Below, piece by piece: positions 38,504 to 47,460 of a stretch of 64,000 bases of DNA. The notes below the pieces were generated by a model. It did no database searches, was not told the DNA's origin, and saw nothing but the letters and a program-made list of their open reading frames with translations. Every line of letters begins with the position of its first letter. Position 1 is the first letter of the stretch. Made by a program: the position numbers and the translations under genes. This stretch comes from Clostridium chrysemydis (GTDB taxonomy: Bacteria; Bacillota; Clostridia; Clostridiales; Clostridiaceae): the NCBI RefSeq assembly GCF_015234215.1, contig NZ_JADEKP010000010.1:1-64000 (forward strand). The letters run 5' to 3'.

Positions 38504-40085
38504 TTTAAAGACATTAGTTAAATATGATTTTATAAATTCATATGGATTAAATAAATTAAAAGACAAAGATAATAGACTTAAAAATATAGGGCTTTTAGGA
38601 GTTATAATATTTTCTATTTGTGTAATCACATTTAGTATTTATGAATACTTTAACTTAATGGTAGAACCTTTAAAAGCTATGAATATGCTAGAATATATTT
38701 TAATTCAAGGGATTGTTTTAATTTTCCTTTTAACATTTGTAACTACAATATACAAAGCGCCAGGGATGATTTTTGGACTTAAAGATTATAATACACTTAT
38801 TTCTATGCCAGTAAAACCAAGCGAAATACTTATAAGTAAGCTTGTAAATTTAGTTATTCCATCATATTTATTTATGCTTATAGTTTATATTCCTATATTA
38901 ACTATTTACTTCAAAAACGTAGATTTTAGCATTTTAAATATACTTTTTGCAGTTATTTTATACTTTTTTATACCGATAGTTCCAATTTCAATAGGTAGTT
39001 TAATTGCATTTTTAATATCATATTCTATGTCAAAAATGAAAAGCAAAAACATTTTTTCTATAATAATGTTAAGCTTTTTTACCATTGCAATTCTTGTTTT
39101 ATCTATGCAAATGGAAGGTATAATGAAATACTTAACTATAAACGCTTCAAATATTACAGAAGCATTAGGAAGAGTTTATCCTCCTATAGTTTTCTTTTTA
39201 GATGCAGTTGCATTTAAAAGTGTAGGAAGTTTAATTAAATTTGTTTTATTTTCTACTATAATATTTGTTTGCTTTGTATTTATTTTTAGTAAGGTATTTC
39301 AAACTATAAGTTCAAGTCTTTTAGAAAATTCTAAAAAAGATGAGTTTAAAATGGTAGAACTTAAAGATTCTAAGGTAAGTATAGCTTTATTTAAAAAAGA
39401 GTTATCAGCATACTTATCAAAACCTTTAGTAGTTTTAAATACAGCAATAGGACCTATAATGATGATTATAATGCCAGTTGTAGTCTTGATAGGTGGAAAC
39501 TCTATGATTGAAAAAATGTTTAAATTAGAGTCTTTAGAAGGGATAATACAGGGAATTGCTATAGCTTCTATATTAATTATGATAGGGCTTAGTAATATAT
39601 CTGCATCGCTTATATCACTTGAAGGAAACAAGATTTGGATAGTTAGATCTCTTCCTATAAGCGAGATGGAAATATTTAAAGGGAAAATACTTTTATCTTT
39701 AGCTACGTCTTTAGTTCCTTTTATTATTTCATTACCTTTTTATATATTAGCTTTTAAGCTTAGTTTAGAAAATATTATTATTATAACTATAGGAGCTTTA
39801 GTTATAAGCGTTTATGTGGCTATTTTAGGGCTTTTATTAAATTTAAAGTTTCCTATGATGAATTGGACTTCTGAAACTGTAGTAGTTAAGCAAAGTGCAT
39901 CCTCATTTCTTTCACTTATACTTGGAGGAGGACCTTTAGCACTTGCAGTATTTCTTTATATAAAATTAAATATAACTAATATGACTTTATATTTAGTTTT
40001 TGGTATAGGATTATTTTTAGTTTTAGATATAATTTTATTTATACTATTAAAGAATTATGGAGTAAAAAGACTTAGGGAAATATAA
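38496..40085 (+). CDS. ABC transporter permease
   Basis: 529 residues with about 12 membrane helices in two groups separated by a charged cytoplasmic loop (about residues 275-310). ATG at 38496 overlaps the ATPase stop in GATGAGTAA, so the two are translationally coupled. Substrate unknown. Terminator follows. Confidence 0.88.
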   Translation: MSNLKTLVKYDFINSYGLNKLKDKDNRLKNIGLLGVIIFSICVITFSIYEYFNLMVEPLKAMNMLEYILIQGIVLIFLLTFVTTIYKAPGMIFGLKDYNTLISMPVKPSEILISKLVNLVIPSYLFMLIVYIPILTIYFKNVDFSILNILFAVILYFFIPIVPISIGSLIAFLISYSMSKMKSKNIFSIIMLSFFTIAILVLSMQMEGIMKYLTINASNITEALGRVYPPIVFFLDAVAFKSVGSLIKFVLFSTIIFVCFVFIFSKVFQTISSSLLENSKKDEFKMVELKDSKVSIALFKKELSAYLSKPLVVLNTAIGPIMMIIMPVVVLIGGNSMIEKMFKLESLEGIIQGIAIASILIMIGLSNISASLISLEGNKIWIVRSLPISEMEIFKGKILLSLATSLVPFIISLPFYILAFKLSLENIIIITIGALVISVYVAILGLLLNLKFPMMNWTSETVVVKQSASSFLSLILGGGPLALAVFLYIKLNITNMTLYLVFGIGLFLVLDIILFILLKNYGVKRLREI

Positions 40086-40090
40086 AAATA

Positions 40091-40126
40091 AAAGGCTGAA
40101 TTTAGAAATTTCTAAATTCAGCCTTT
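40091..40126. terminator. Bidirectional terminator
   Basis: 18-bp contiguous palindrome between the permease and convergent nagA. Confidence 0.82.
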
Positions 40127-40134
40127 AATTATTT

Positions 40135-41271
40135 TTAAGCTTCGTGAACTAATTTTCCGTTTACTATAACTTTTTTAACGTTTATATCTTCATCGAAAAT
40201 AATTAAATCAGCATCAAAGCCTTCTTTAATCATTCCTTTTCTATCTTCTACTTTGCAGTGTCTAGCTCCGTTGTATGAAGCCATTTTTACTACGTCGTAT
40301 AAAGGATATTCTGAGTTTGTATAAACATTTTTAACTGCTCTATCTAAAGTTAAAATAGAACCAGCTAAAGTTCCAGATTCAAGTCTTGCAGCTCCGTCTT
40401 CTACGAAAACATCTTGACCGCCTAAACCGTATTTTCCGTTTGGCATACCGCAAGCCATCATAGCATCAGTTACTAAAAGAACTTTATCTGTTCCTTTTTG
40501 TTTGTATGCAACTCTAAGGCTTGGGAAAGCTATGTGGATACCATCTGAAATAGTTTCAGTAGTTATGTCAGAATCAAATACTGCTCCTACAACTCCAGGT
40601 GCTCTGTGAGTAAATGGAGTCATAGCGTTAAATAGATGAGTTGAATGTGAACATCCACATTTAATTCCATCCATAGCTTCTTCGTAAGTAGCTTTAGTAT
40701 GTCCAATTGAGCATACTATTCCTTTTTTGCTTAAATATTCTATAAGCTCTTTAGCTCCATCTACTTCAGGTGCTACTGTTATTGATGTAACAGCATCATC
40801 GCAGTCTCCAACCATCTTTTTATAAGTTTCTATTGAAGGAACTTGTAAAAATCCTGGGTTTTGAGCCCCTATAGCACTAGGACTTATAAATGGCCCTTCT
40901 AAGTGTGCGCCAAGTACGTTTGCTCCATCAGTTCCATTTAGTTTAGCAGCTTTTATAGCATGCATTGATTTGTTTATAGCATCTACTGAAACTGTCATAG
41001 TAGTTGGTGTAAATGATGTAGTACCAAATTTTACTATAGTTTTTGCAATCTCGTTTATAGCTTCGAAAGTTCCATCCATAGTATCGTGTCCGCCAGCTCC
41101 GTGGATATGTACATCTATAAATCCAGGTGAAAGATACATTCCATTTGCATCTATAACTTCTGTTTCGGTATTATCCTTTGGGTTTATTTCTTTGATTTTT
41201 CCATCTTTTACTAGAACTGAACCTTTTTCAATTCTGTCTAAAAATATGATGTTACAATTTTTTATTAACAT
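40135..41271 (-). CDS. nagA: N-acetylglucosamine-6-phosphate deacetylase
   Basis: Removes acetate from GlcNAc-6-P in amino-sugar use and wall recycling. 378 residues. Metal-binding HxH in FIDVHIHGAGGHDTMDG, GAHLEGPFIS, SIGHTKATY, HLFNAMTPFTHRAPG and the late VTDAM aspartate are all present. Starts at ATG 41271 behind ATATGGAGG. No nagB or nagE adjacent. Confidence 0.96.
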   Translation of the reverse strand: MLIKNCNIIFLDRIEKGSVLVKDGKIKEINPKDNTETEVIDANGMYLSPGFIDVHIHGAGGHDTMDGTFEAINEIAKTIVKFGTTSFTPTTMTVSVDAINKSMHAIKAAKLNGTDGANVLGAHLEGPFISPSAIGAQNPGFLQVPSIETYKKMVGDCDDAVTSITVAPEVDGAKELIEYLSKKGIVCSIGHTKATYEEAMDGIKCGCSHSTHLFNAMTPFTHRAPGVVGAVFDSDITTETISDGIHIAFPSLRVAYKQKGTDKVLLVTDAMMACGMPNGKYGLGGQDVFVEDGAARLESGTLAGSILTLDRAVKNVYTNSEYPLYDVVKMASYNGARHCKVEDRKGMIKEGFDADLIIFDEDINVKKVIVNGKLVHEA

Positions 41272-41396
41272 AAAAACACCTCCATATTATGTTCAAAATA
41301 ATAGACATATGAACTAAATTTTTAATCACTATGTTATAATTATATAATATATAAATAGAAATAAAAACAACTAAGGCGTAGTTTTGGAGAAAAGAT

Positions 41397-43631
41397 ATGG
41401 AAAGTATTATAGGATTTGTTGAAAAAATCGTATTTAAAAGCGATGATACGGGATACGTTGTAGCAAAGGTTCACCACAATGGAAGTGCTATAACAGCTGT
41501 TGGAAATATTCCACTTATAAAAGAAAATCAAAATGTAAAACTTATAGGTGAGTGGATAGTTCACAAACAATTTGGGAAACAATTTAAAATAGTAGAATTT
41601 GAAGAGGTTTTACCGACTTCAAAAGATGCTATAGAAAAATATTTAGCATCTGGGATAATATATGGAATTGGTCCTGTAACTGCAAAAAAGATAGTATCTT
41701 ATTTTGGAGAAGAAACTTTAGATATATTAGAGAATAATATAGAAAGACTTAAAGAAGTCGAAGGGATAGGAGAAAAGAAGTATCAAATTATTCTTGAATC
41801 TTATATAGAACAAAGAGAATTAAAAGATATAATAATATTCTTTCAATCGCACGGAATTTCTAATAATCAATGCATAAAAATATATAAAAAGTTTGGGGCG
41901 GGGTCTAAAGAAATAGTTAAAAATAACCCTTATATCCTTTGTAAAGAGATATCTGGTATAGGGTTTAAAACAGCAGATAAAATAGCTATGAGCCTTGGTA
42001 TAGAAAAAGATTCAGAGTTTAGAGTAAAAAGTGGAATAGAGTATGTTATAAATAATTTTTGTGCATCAGGAAATACATATATGCCAAAAGAAAAGCTTAT
42101 AAAAGATACAGCGGAAACTTTAGTTATATCTAGAGAAATAGTAGAAGAAAATATTTATAATTCAGTTCTTGAAAAAAATATAATAATAGAAAAAATTGAT
42201 GAAGAGGAAGCAGTTTTTACATTACCTTATTATTATTGCGAATTAGGTATAACTAAAAAAATGATAGAACTTGGAATAGAAAATTTTCAAACTATAAATA
42301 CAGACGTAGAACATGAAATAAATCTTTTTGAAAATAAAAGTGATATAAAACTTGCACCTTCTCAAAAGGAAGCTATAATAAATGCTTTTACAGAAGGGAT
42401 TGAGATTATTACAGGAGGACCTGGAACAGGTAAGACTACAATAATCAAAGCGATACTTGAAATATACGAAAAATGCGGGATGAAAGTTTTACTTGGAGCG
42501 CCAACTGGAAGGGCTGCAAAAAGAATGACAGAATCTACAGGAAGAGAAGCTAAAACTATTCATAGACTTCTAGAGATGGGAGTTTCAGGAGATGAAGAAG
42601 ATAAATCTTTCTTTAATAAAGGTGAAGGTGAACCTTTAGAAGCAGATGTTGTTATTATAGACGAAGCATCTATGATAGATATAATGCTTATGAATAGTTT
42701 ACTTAAAGCAATAAAGCTTGGGACTAGACTAATAATAGTTGGAGACGTAGACCAACTTCCATCAGTTGGCCCTGGAAATGTTTTAAGCGATCTTATAAAT
42801 AGCGGTCTTATTAAAGTAGTTAGACTAAAAGAGATATTTAGGCAAGGATTTGAGAGTTTAATTACTACTAATGCGCATAGAATAAATAATGGAGAAATGC
42901 CTTACTTAAATAAAAAGGGAAATGATTTTTATTTCCAAGAAACCTTAAGTGCAGAGGATACTTTAAGGACTATCGTTGATTTAATAAATACTAGATTACC
43001 AAAGTTTAATAAATCTTTAGATAAACTTCGTGATATTCAAGTTTTAACTCCTATGAAAAAAGGAGTTTTAGGGGTATTAAATATGAATGAAAAGATTCAA
43101 GAAGTATTAAACCCTAAAGAAAACTACAAAAAAGAAAAGAAAATCAAAGAAGTTGTCTTTAGAGAAGGGGATAAAGTTATGCAAACTAAAAATAACTACT
43201 CCCTTAAATGGACTAGAGTTTCTGGTGTTGGAGACGAAGAAGGTGTTGGCGTATTTAACGGAGATATGGGATTTATCCAAAGTATAGACGAGGAATCAAA
43301 AGAAGTAGTTGTAATTTTTGATGATGAGAGAAGAGTAAGATATGAGTATGTATATCTTGATGAATTAGAACTTGCCTACTCTATAACTATTCACAAAAGT
43401 CAGGGAAGTGAATTTAAAGTTATAATAATTCCAGCCTTTATGGGCTCGCCACTTTTAATGAATAGAAACCTTTTATATACAGGAATAACTAGAGCTAAAA
43501 CCTTAGTTGTTGTTGTTGGTTCTAAAAAGGCCCTTCAATATATGGTATCAAACACTAGAAGTACCGAAAGGTATTCAGCTTTAGAATATAAAATTAAAGA
43601 TATTATAAATAATGATATTTTAGGAGAATAG
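41397..43631 (+). CDS. recD2: RecD2-type DNA helicase
   Basis: 744-residue superfamily 1 5'-3' helicase of the RecD2/TraA type, acting in repair without RecBC. N-terminal OB-like and helix-hairpin-helix region (GIGPVTAKKIV, VEGIGEKKYQ), Walker A ITGGPGTGKTTI, Walker B VVIIDEASMID, and C-terminal SITIHKSQGSEF motif with TGITRAK. GGAG before the ATG. In related clostridia this gene stands upstream of comFA-like, comFC, hpf, secA and prfB; here the order is interrupted after the next gene. Confidence 0.96.
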   Translation: MESIIGFVEKIVFKSDDTGYVVAKVHHNGSAITAVGNIPLIKENQNVKLIGEWIVHKQFGKQFKIVEFEEVLPTSKDAIEKYLASGIIYGIGPVTAKKIVSYFGEETLDILENNIERLKEVEGIGEKKYQIILESYIEQRELKDIIIFFQSHGISNNQCIKIYKKFGAGSKEIVKNNPYILCKEISGIGFKTADKIAMSLGIEKDSEFRVKSGIEYVINNFCASGNTYMPKEKLIKDTAETLVISREIVEENIYNSVLEKNIIIEKIDEEEAVFTLPYYYCELGITKKMIELGIENFQTINTDVEHEINLFENKSDIKLAPSQKEAIINAFTEGIEIITGGPGTGKTTIIKAILEIYEKCGMKVLLGAPTGRAAKRMTESTGREAKTIHRLLEMGVSGDEEDKSFFNKGEGEPLEADVVIIDEASMIDIMLMNSLLKAIKLGTRLIIVGDVDQLPSVGPGNVLSDLINSGLIKVVRLKEIFRQGFESLITTNAHRINNGEMPYLNKKGNDFYFQETLSAEDTLRTIVDLINTRLPKFNKSLDKLRDIQVLTPMKKGVLGVLNMNEKIQEVLNPKENYKKEKKIKEVVFREGDKVMQTKNNYSLKWTRVSGVGDEEGVGVFNGDMGFIQSIDEESKEVVVIFDDERRVRYEYVYLDELELAYSITIHKSQGSEFKVIIIPAFMGSPLLMNRNLLYTGITRAKTLVVVVGSKKALQYMVSNTRSTERYSALEYKIKDIINNDILGE

Positions 43632-43646
43632 AGGTGCAGTAGGGTT

Positions 43647-44612
43647 TTGAGTAAAGTAGAGGATAAAATGTTATCTATCATAAATAAAAAGATTAGTAAT
43701 TGGTTTTTAAAAGATGAGAAAATATTAACTGTATGTGCAAGGCCCCTTCAAAGTAATATTATATTTTATGATTTAATAAATGATATCTTAAAGAAAAATG
43801 GGAAAATTCTTTATATATCTGGTAATTCAAACGTAGATTACGAATTAGTAGATTTTTTAGAAGTATCTAATAAAAAGTATTGCTATTCAAGAGAAGGAAT
43901 AGAAAAATGCAATTTGCAATTTATGAATGCAAAATATATCTACAACATAAACAAAGAATACGATCTTATAATAATAGACGAAGTTTCAACTTACACTAGA
44001 TTAACAGATGAAGAATATAAAGGAGTATATTTAAAGCTTAGAACGTACTCTAAAAAAATAATATTTTATTCTTTAACTGAAATAAGTAACACTGAAAATT
44101 TTGATATAAGAAATATAGAAGGTAAAAAAGTTTTCCTTCAACCTAGAGTTATTCAAACTAGGATAAACTTAAAATCAGATATACCTTATAGTCTTTATGA
44201 TTATATATTATGGTATAAAGATAACAGAAAAAATATAGCTATCTATGTTCCTTGCAGTGAGGATTTAGAAAATACAGTAGAATACTACGATCAAAAGCTA
44301 AATTTAGGTAATGTTAGAGTTATAAAAAATTCTAAAAAAAATAAGCCTATCTATAGAACTCGTGATAAATCAACTATACTTGTAACATCAAAGATAAAAG
44401 ATATTTTAGATGAAAGAAATATAGATGGAATCGTAGTTTTAAAGGCTGATGATAAGAGAGTAGACTATAAAAAGATATTATTTTTATGTGGGAAGCTTGG
44501 AAAATTCCCTAATGGATTTTCAGAGGTCTTATTAGTTTGTAAGGAAGAAAACTACGAAATAGAAAAAGCTTTAGATATAATAAGAGGCTTTAATAAAAAG
44601 CTTTGGGACTAA
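43647..44612 (+). CDS. Degenerate ComFA-like helicase
   Basis: 321 residues. A Walker-B-like YDLIIIDEVSTYTRL at about residue 110 and position before comFC suggest descent from ComFA, the ATPase of DNA uptake. The usual Walker A loop is not visible (ILTVCARPLQSN stands in its place), there are no zinc-finger cysteine pairs at the N-terminus, and it is shorter than typical ComFA (over 400 residues). Likely inactive as an ATPase or repurposed. TTG start at 43647, 15 bases after the recD2 stop, so probably in one operon with it. The homology is inferred from context plus one motif. Confidence 0.5.
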   Translation: MSKVEDKMLSIINKKISNWFLKDEKILTVCARPLQSNIIFYDLINDILKKNGKILYISGNSNVDYELVDFLEVSNKKYCYSREGIEKCNLQFMNAKYIYNINKEYDLIIIDEVSTYTRLTDEEYKGVYLKLRTYSKKIIFYSLTEISNTENFDIRNIEGKKVFLQPRVIQTRINLKSDIPYSLYDYILWYKDNRKNIAIYVPCSEDLENTVEYYDQKLNLGNVRVIKNSKKNKPIYRTRDKSTILVTSKIKDILDERNIDGIVVLKADDKRVDYKKILFLCGKLGKFPNGFSEVLLVCKEENYEIEKALDIIRGFNKKLWD

Positions 44613-44672
44613 ATAAAAAGTAAGCGTCAAAAAATCGACGCATAGCAACTAAAAATATAAAATGATAAAATA

Positions 44673-44710
44673 AAATCCAAGTAGAGCATTATTGATTTCT
44701 ACTTGGATTT
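44673..44710 (-). terminator. Terminator at left edge of the accessory island
   Basis: 13-bp perfect stem (44673-44685 with 44698-44710). The T-rich side is on the minus strand, so it would serve the remnant reading frame at 44722-44872. Confidence 0.7.
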
Positions 44711-44721
44711 AAAATTTAATA

Positions 44722-44872
44722 TTATTTGCGTTGGGATGCTTTTAATTCTTGTGGAAGGTCTCTTGACCAAGGCATAGTGCCTAACATCATTTCTTTATTA
44801 TCTACATCTATTTTAGATAGACTATCAAAACATATTAAACTATATAAACTTAAAAGATCCTCACATTGTATC
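44722..44872 (-). pseudogene. Gene remnant at left edge of the island
   Basis: A minus-strand frame of about 48 codons ends at 44722 and includes MMLGTMPWSRDLPQELKA, but has no start codon upstream before a TAG. It ends right before a proper terminator, as a real gene's 3' end would. I cannot name the family. It looks like the C-terminal stump of a deleted gene, perhaps a mobile-element protein. Confidence 0.4.
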
Positions 44873-44960
44873 TAAATTGTAATGAAGTGCTAATACCATT
44901 AAGATACTAATAATTATTAGTAGTTCTAAATTTGAGTCTCTCTTTTTCATATGTTTCATA
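44865..44960 (-). CDS. Possible 32-residue hydrophobic peptide
   Basis: Minus-strand ATG at 44960 preceded by GAGGG at only about four bases, opening MKHMKKRDSNLELLIIISIL and continuing as one membrane-spanning stretch to TGA. It overlaps the remnant frame at its end, so it could equally be the N-terminal half of the same broken gene with a frameshift. Weak call. Confidence 0.25.
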
Positions 44961-45147
44961 TACCCTCATTTCTAATTAAATTAATTTAATATGGTCATAA
45001 TGTTAACTTACAACTTGTAATAATGGGTATAGTAGTAAAAATAAATTTCTGTAATATTGCCTGGGAAATTGCGAAAAATGTATAAAAATAAGCTTATATG
45101 ATGAAGAAAATACGAATGTGGAATGCTGTAGTATGGTCTGTAAATCA

Positions 45148-45175
45148 TTGTAAAAAAAGGTTGATATGATATAAT
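45148..45175 (+). promoter_or_regulatory. Promoter of the LytTR two-component operon
   Basis: TTGTAA (45148-45153), 16 bases, TATAAT (45170-45175). No LytTR-type direct repeat is seen here, so the regulator genes appear constitutive or differently controlled. The 44961-45147 stretch is otherwise empty. Confidence 0.55.
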
Positions 45176-45212
45176 TGTAAGTATATTTACAGTATGGATT
45201 ATAGGAGGAAAT

Positions 45213-45929
45213 ATGATAAGGGTTGGGATATGTGATGATGTAGAAGCTGAAAAAAATAGGATTATGGAATTCTGTAATAGATATTTTGAAAAATTATCTA
45301 TTACCTGTGAATTTATAACATTTTCTTCTGGAGAAGAAGTATTAGAATATAAGGGCGAGTTACTTTATTTGCTTTTTTTAGATATAGAAATGGGCGATGT
45401 AGATGGAATACAGGTTATGAAGCAATTAGAGGAAAGAGATAATGTCTGGAGAATTGTATTTGTAACAAGTCATGAAGAGGCTGTATGGGAAACTTTTGGT
45501 ATAAAGACCTTATCTTTTGAGAGAAAGCCTATTAGCTATGAAAGTGTAGCTAGATACTTAGACATTGCACGAAAAGAATGTAGAGAAAATGTCACAGTGT
45601 TATTTAATAAAGATGATGCAAGCTCCTGTGTAAAATTAGATTCTATCTTATACATAGGAGGTGATGCAAATTATATTCGAGTTCATACAAGAGAAAGAAA
45701 TTTTATTGCTTTAGGAAATTTGAAAAAATGGGAGAATGAATTGAAATATACTTCAATGGTGAGAGTGCACAAGTCATATTTAGTGAATATGTACAACATA
45801 TCTAAAATAGAACAAGAAATAAAGTTTAGAAATTGTGATTTAAAGATTCCTATTGGAAGAAAATATAAAGCAGAAATGAAGGAAATATATCAAAGCTATC
45901 TTATGACAGTATTAAGAGGTAGAACATAA
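45213..45929 (+). CDS. LytTR-family response regulator (AgrA-like)
   Basis: 238 residues: receiver domain (acid pair Asp8-Asp9, phosphoacceptor Asp57 in LLFLDIEMGD) and C-terminal LytTR DNA-binding domain (ILYIGGDANYIRVHTRERNF, then MVRVHKSYLVNM and a final IPIGRKYK). These regulators bind pairs of short direct repeats spaced two helical turns apart, exactly what lies at 47252 and 58010. Behind AGGAGG; shares its last base with the kinase start. Arginines use CGN codons more often than in core genes, as elsewhere in this island. Confidence 0.95.
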   Translation: MIRVGICDDVEAEKNRIMEFCNRYFEKLSITCEFITFSSGEEVLEYKGELLYLLFLDIEMGDVDGIQVMKQLEERDNVWRIVFVTSHEEAVWETFGIKTLSFERKPISYESVARYLDIARKECRENVTVLFNKDDASSCVKLDSILYIGGDANYIRVHTRERNFIALGNLKKWENELKYTSMVRVHKSYLVNMYNISKIEQEIKFRNCDLKIPIGRKYKAEMKEIYQSYLMTVLRGRT

Positions 45930-47227
45930 TGAAACAATATGCTTGTGTAGTTGTATATACATTATTAGAACAATTGAAATATATATTATGTTACAAAGTT
46001 ATTTTTAATAGAAGTATACAAATTAGAAAAAAAGTAATGATGGCTGCATTTGTAGGTATAATACTACTACAGGTAGTGGTAATGCATTATGAAGATTCAT
46101 CTTGGGTTGATATTATTAACCTTTTAGTGGGAATTCTGATACCAGTTATAATAATAGATAAATTTGATTTTAAAAAGTTACTTATATATCCTATAATTTT
46201 TTTTGGAACAAGCTTAGTTGATTCTGGAATAGCGATTTTATTTGCATCAATACTTGATTTACCGGAATCTAGGGTAGTTGGTTCATATGATATAGCGATA
46301 CTATGTATATTAGTGACTATAAGCATTCTTGCACTATATTATAAGCTTGTGGTTAAAGGAAAAGAGAATTATAATTCTCTAATTTATTCTAGAACACAAT
46401 ATATTGTAATCATGTTTGGAATTATAAGTAGTGCCATAATTATAGGCTGCTCTCAGTGGCTTATGAAAGAGGGGGACATTCCTTATAGTGTTAGAATAGT
46501 TTGTAGACTTGCGATTTCAGTAGTTAGTATAGTATTAGTAATAATAAGTGTTTGGCAAGGCCGAGTATTGGTAAAAGAGTCGGAATTTAAGCAAAAGCAA
46601 CTTACCTATGAAAATTATTTAAAGCTGCAAGAAGAGAGAATATATAGATTAAATTCTATGGATGAAAGCATGAGGCGGTTTCGCCATGACTTACATGGGC
46701 ATATTATAGCTCTGAAATTTTTAGCGGAGAAAACACAGGATAGTAATTTAATTACATACATTAATGATATGGAAGAAAATTCAGAAGAATATCGTGTAAA
46801 AAAGTACACTGGGCATAATGCAGTAGATGCTGTGCTAAATGAAAGATTTGAAGTAGCACAATCAAAGGAAATAGATATTCAATGGAAGGGTACTTTAATT
46901 CCACAAGGAAATATATCAATATTTGATTTGTGTACAATATTTTCTAACATTCTTACTAATGCAATAGAAGCTTGTGAGAAGGTAGAAGAGAAAAAGATTA
47001 TAGTAGTTAAAATTTCTACGTATGAAGACAAGCTTTATATACAGATATTAAATACCTGTGCAAATCGAGAAAACCAAAGAGAAATACAGGAATTAGAGAC
47101 AACAAAAGGAGATAATATAAATCATGGATTAGGCATAAAAAGTGTACGAGAAACTATAAAAAAATATGATGGAAGACTTAAGTTTTCAGTGGAAAATAAC
47201 TGGTTTGAAACTGAAATTATGTTATAA
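45929..47227 (+). CDS. AgrC-like sensor histidine kinase
   Basis: 432 residues: about six N-terminal membrane helices (to residue 210), a coiled linker, the H-box with His253 (RRFRHDLHGHIIALKF), and a GHKL ATPase domain (N-box NILTNAIEACEK, G-box HGLGIKSV). This is the AgrC/ComD/BlpH class, which senses peptides. Overlaps the regulator gene by one base. No AgrB/AgrD pair is nearby; candidate ligands are the lantibiotic itself or the 17-residue peptide encoded at 47342. Confidence 0.94.
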   Translation: MKQYACVVVYTLLEQLKYILCYKVIFNRSIQIRKKVMMAAFVGIILLQVVVMHYEDSSWVDIINLLVGILIPVIIIDKFDFKKLLIYPIIFFGTSLVDSGIAILFASILDLPESRVVGSYDIAILCILVTISILALYYKLVVKGKENYNSLIYSRTQYIVIMFGIISSAIIIGCSQWLMKEGDIPYSVRIVCRLAISVVSIVLVIISVWQGRVLVKESEFKQKQLTYENYLKLQEERIYRLNSMDESMRRFRHDLHGHIIALKFLAEKTQDSNLITYINDMEENSEEYRVKKYTGHNAVDAVLNERFEVAQSKEIDIQWKGTLIPQGNISIFDLCTIFSNILTNAIEACEKVEEKKIIVVKISTYEDKLYIQILNTCANRENQREIQELETTKGDNINHGLGIKSVRETIKKYDGRLKFSVENNWFETEIML

Positions 47228-47233
47228 AAATAG

Positions 47234-47319
47234 AAAAGTGAGATTGTTAATGTCGTTGATACAATAAAAACGACGTTTATACAATCTCACTTTTTTTTGT
47301 TAAAAATAGGTAATACAAT
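47234..47319 (+). promoter_or_regulatory. LytTR-type operator-promoter before the lantibiotic operon
   Basis: Direct repeats GTCGTTGATACAA (47252-47264) and GACGTTTATACAA (47272-47284) are exactly 20 bases apart. TACAAT (47314-47319) is a good -10, starting 30 bases after the second repeat, and there is no good -35, as expected of an activator-dependent promoter. The repeats lie inside a hairpin whose outer arms are AAAAGTGAGATTGT (47234-47247) and its complement (47281-47294), followed by T8, so the same DNA may also terminate the kinase transcript. A matching element is at 57992-58076. Confidence 0.72.
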
Positions 47320-47341
47320 AAGATCACAGGGAGGGGATAAC

Positions 47342-47395
47342 ATGTACGCAATTGTAAATCTTGGAGCATTATTACAAAAAATATTAGGATATTAA
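47342..47395 (+). CDS. 17-residue peptide at the head of the lantibiotic operon
   Basis: MYAIVNLGALLQKILGY, behind a very strong AGGGAGGGG five bases from the ATG and just downstream of the LytTR-type promoter. Mostly hydrophobic and amphipathic as a helix, with one lysine, no leader and no cysteine. Possible roles: leaderless inducer sensed by the AgrC-like kinase, a small PSM-like membrane peptide, or a leader ORF. The gap to the lanM start is 65 bases. No homology is claimed. Confidence 0.55.
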   Translation: MYAIVNLGALLQKILGY

Positions 47396-47460
47396 GAAAA
47401 TAAACTTTCCATAATATTCTTAAAGAAATGGAAGTAAAAAATTAATATTAGGAGGATATT

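Noticed and set aside
45929-47227. A full agr quorum-sensing locus
   Set aside because: The kinase and regulator are AgrC/AgrA-like, but no AgrB-type protease or AgrD-type precursor is encoded in the window.
47234-47298. Simple bidirectional terminator only
   Set aside because: The 20-base repeat spacing and the constant distance to a -10 box recur at 58 kb, which a mere terminator does not explain; a dual role is kept.
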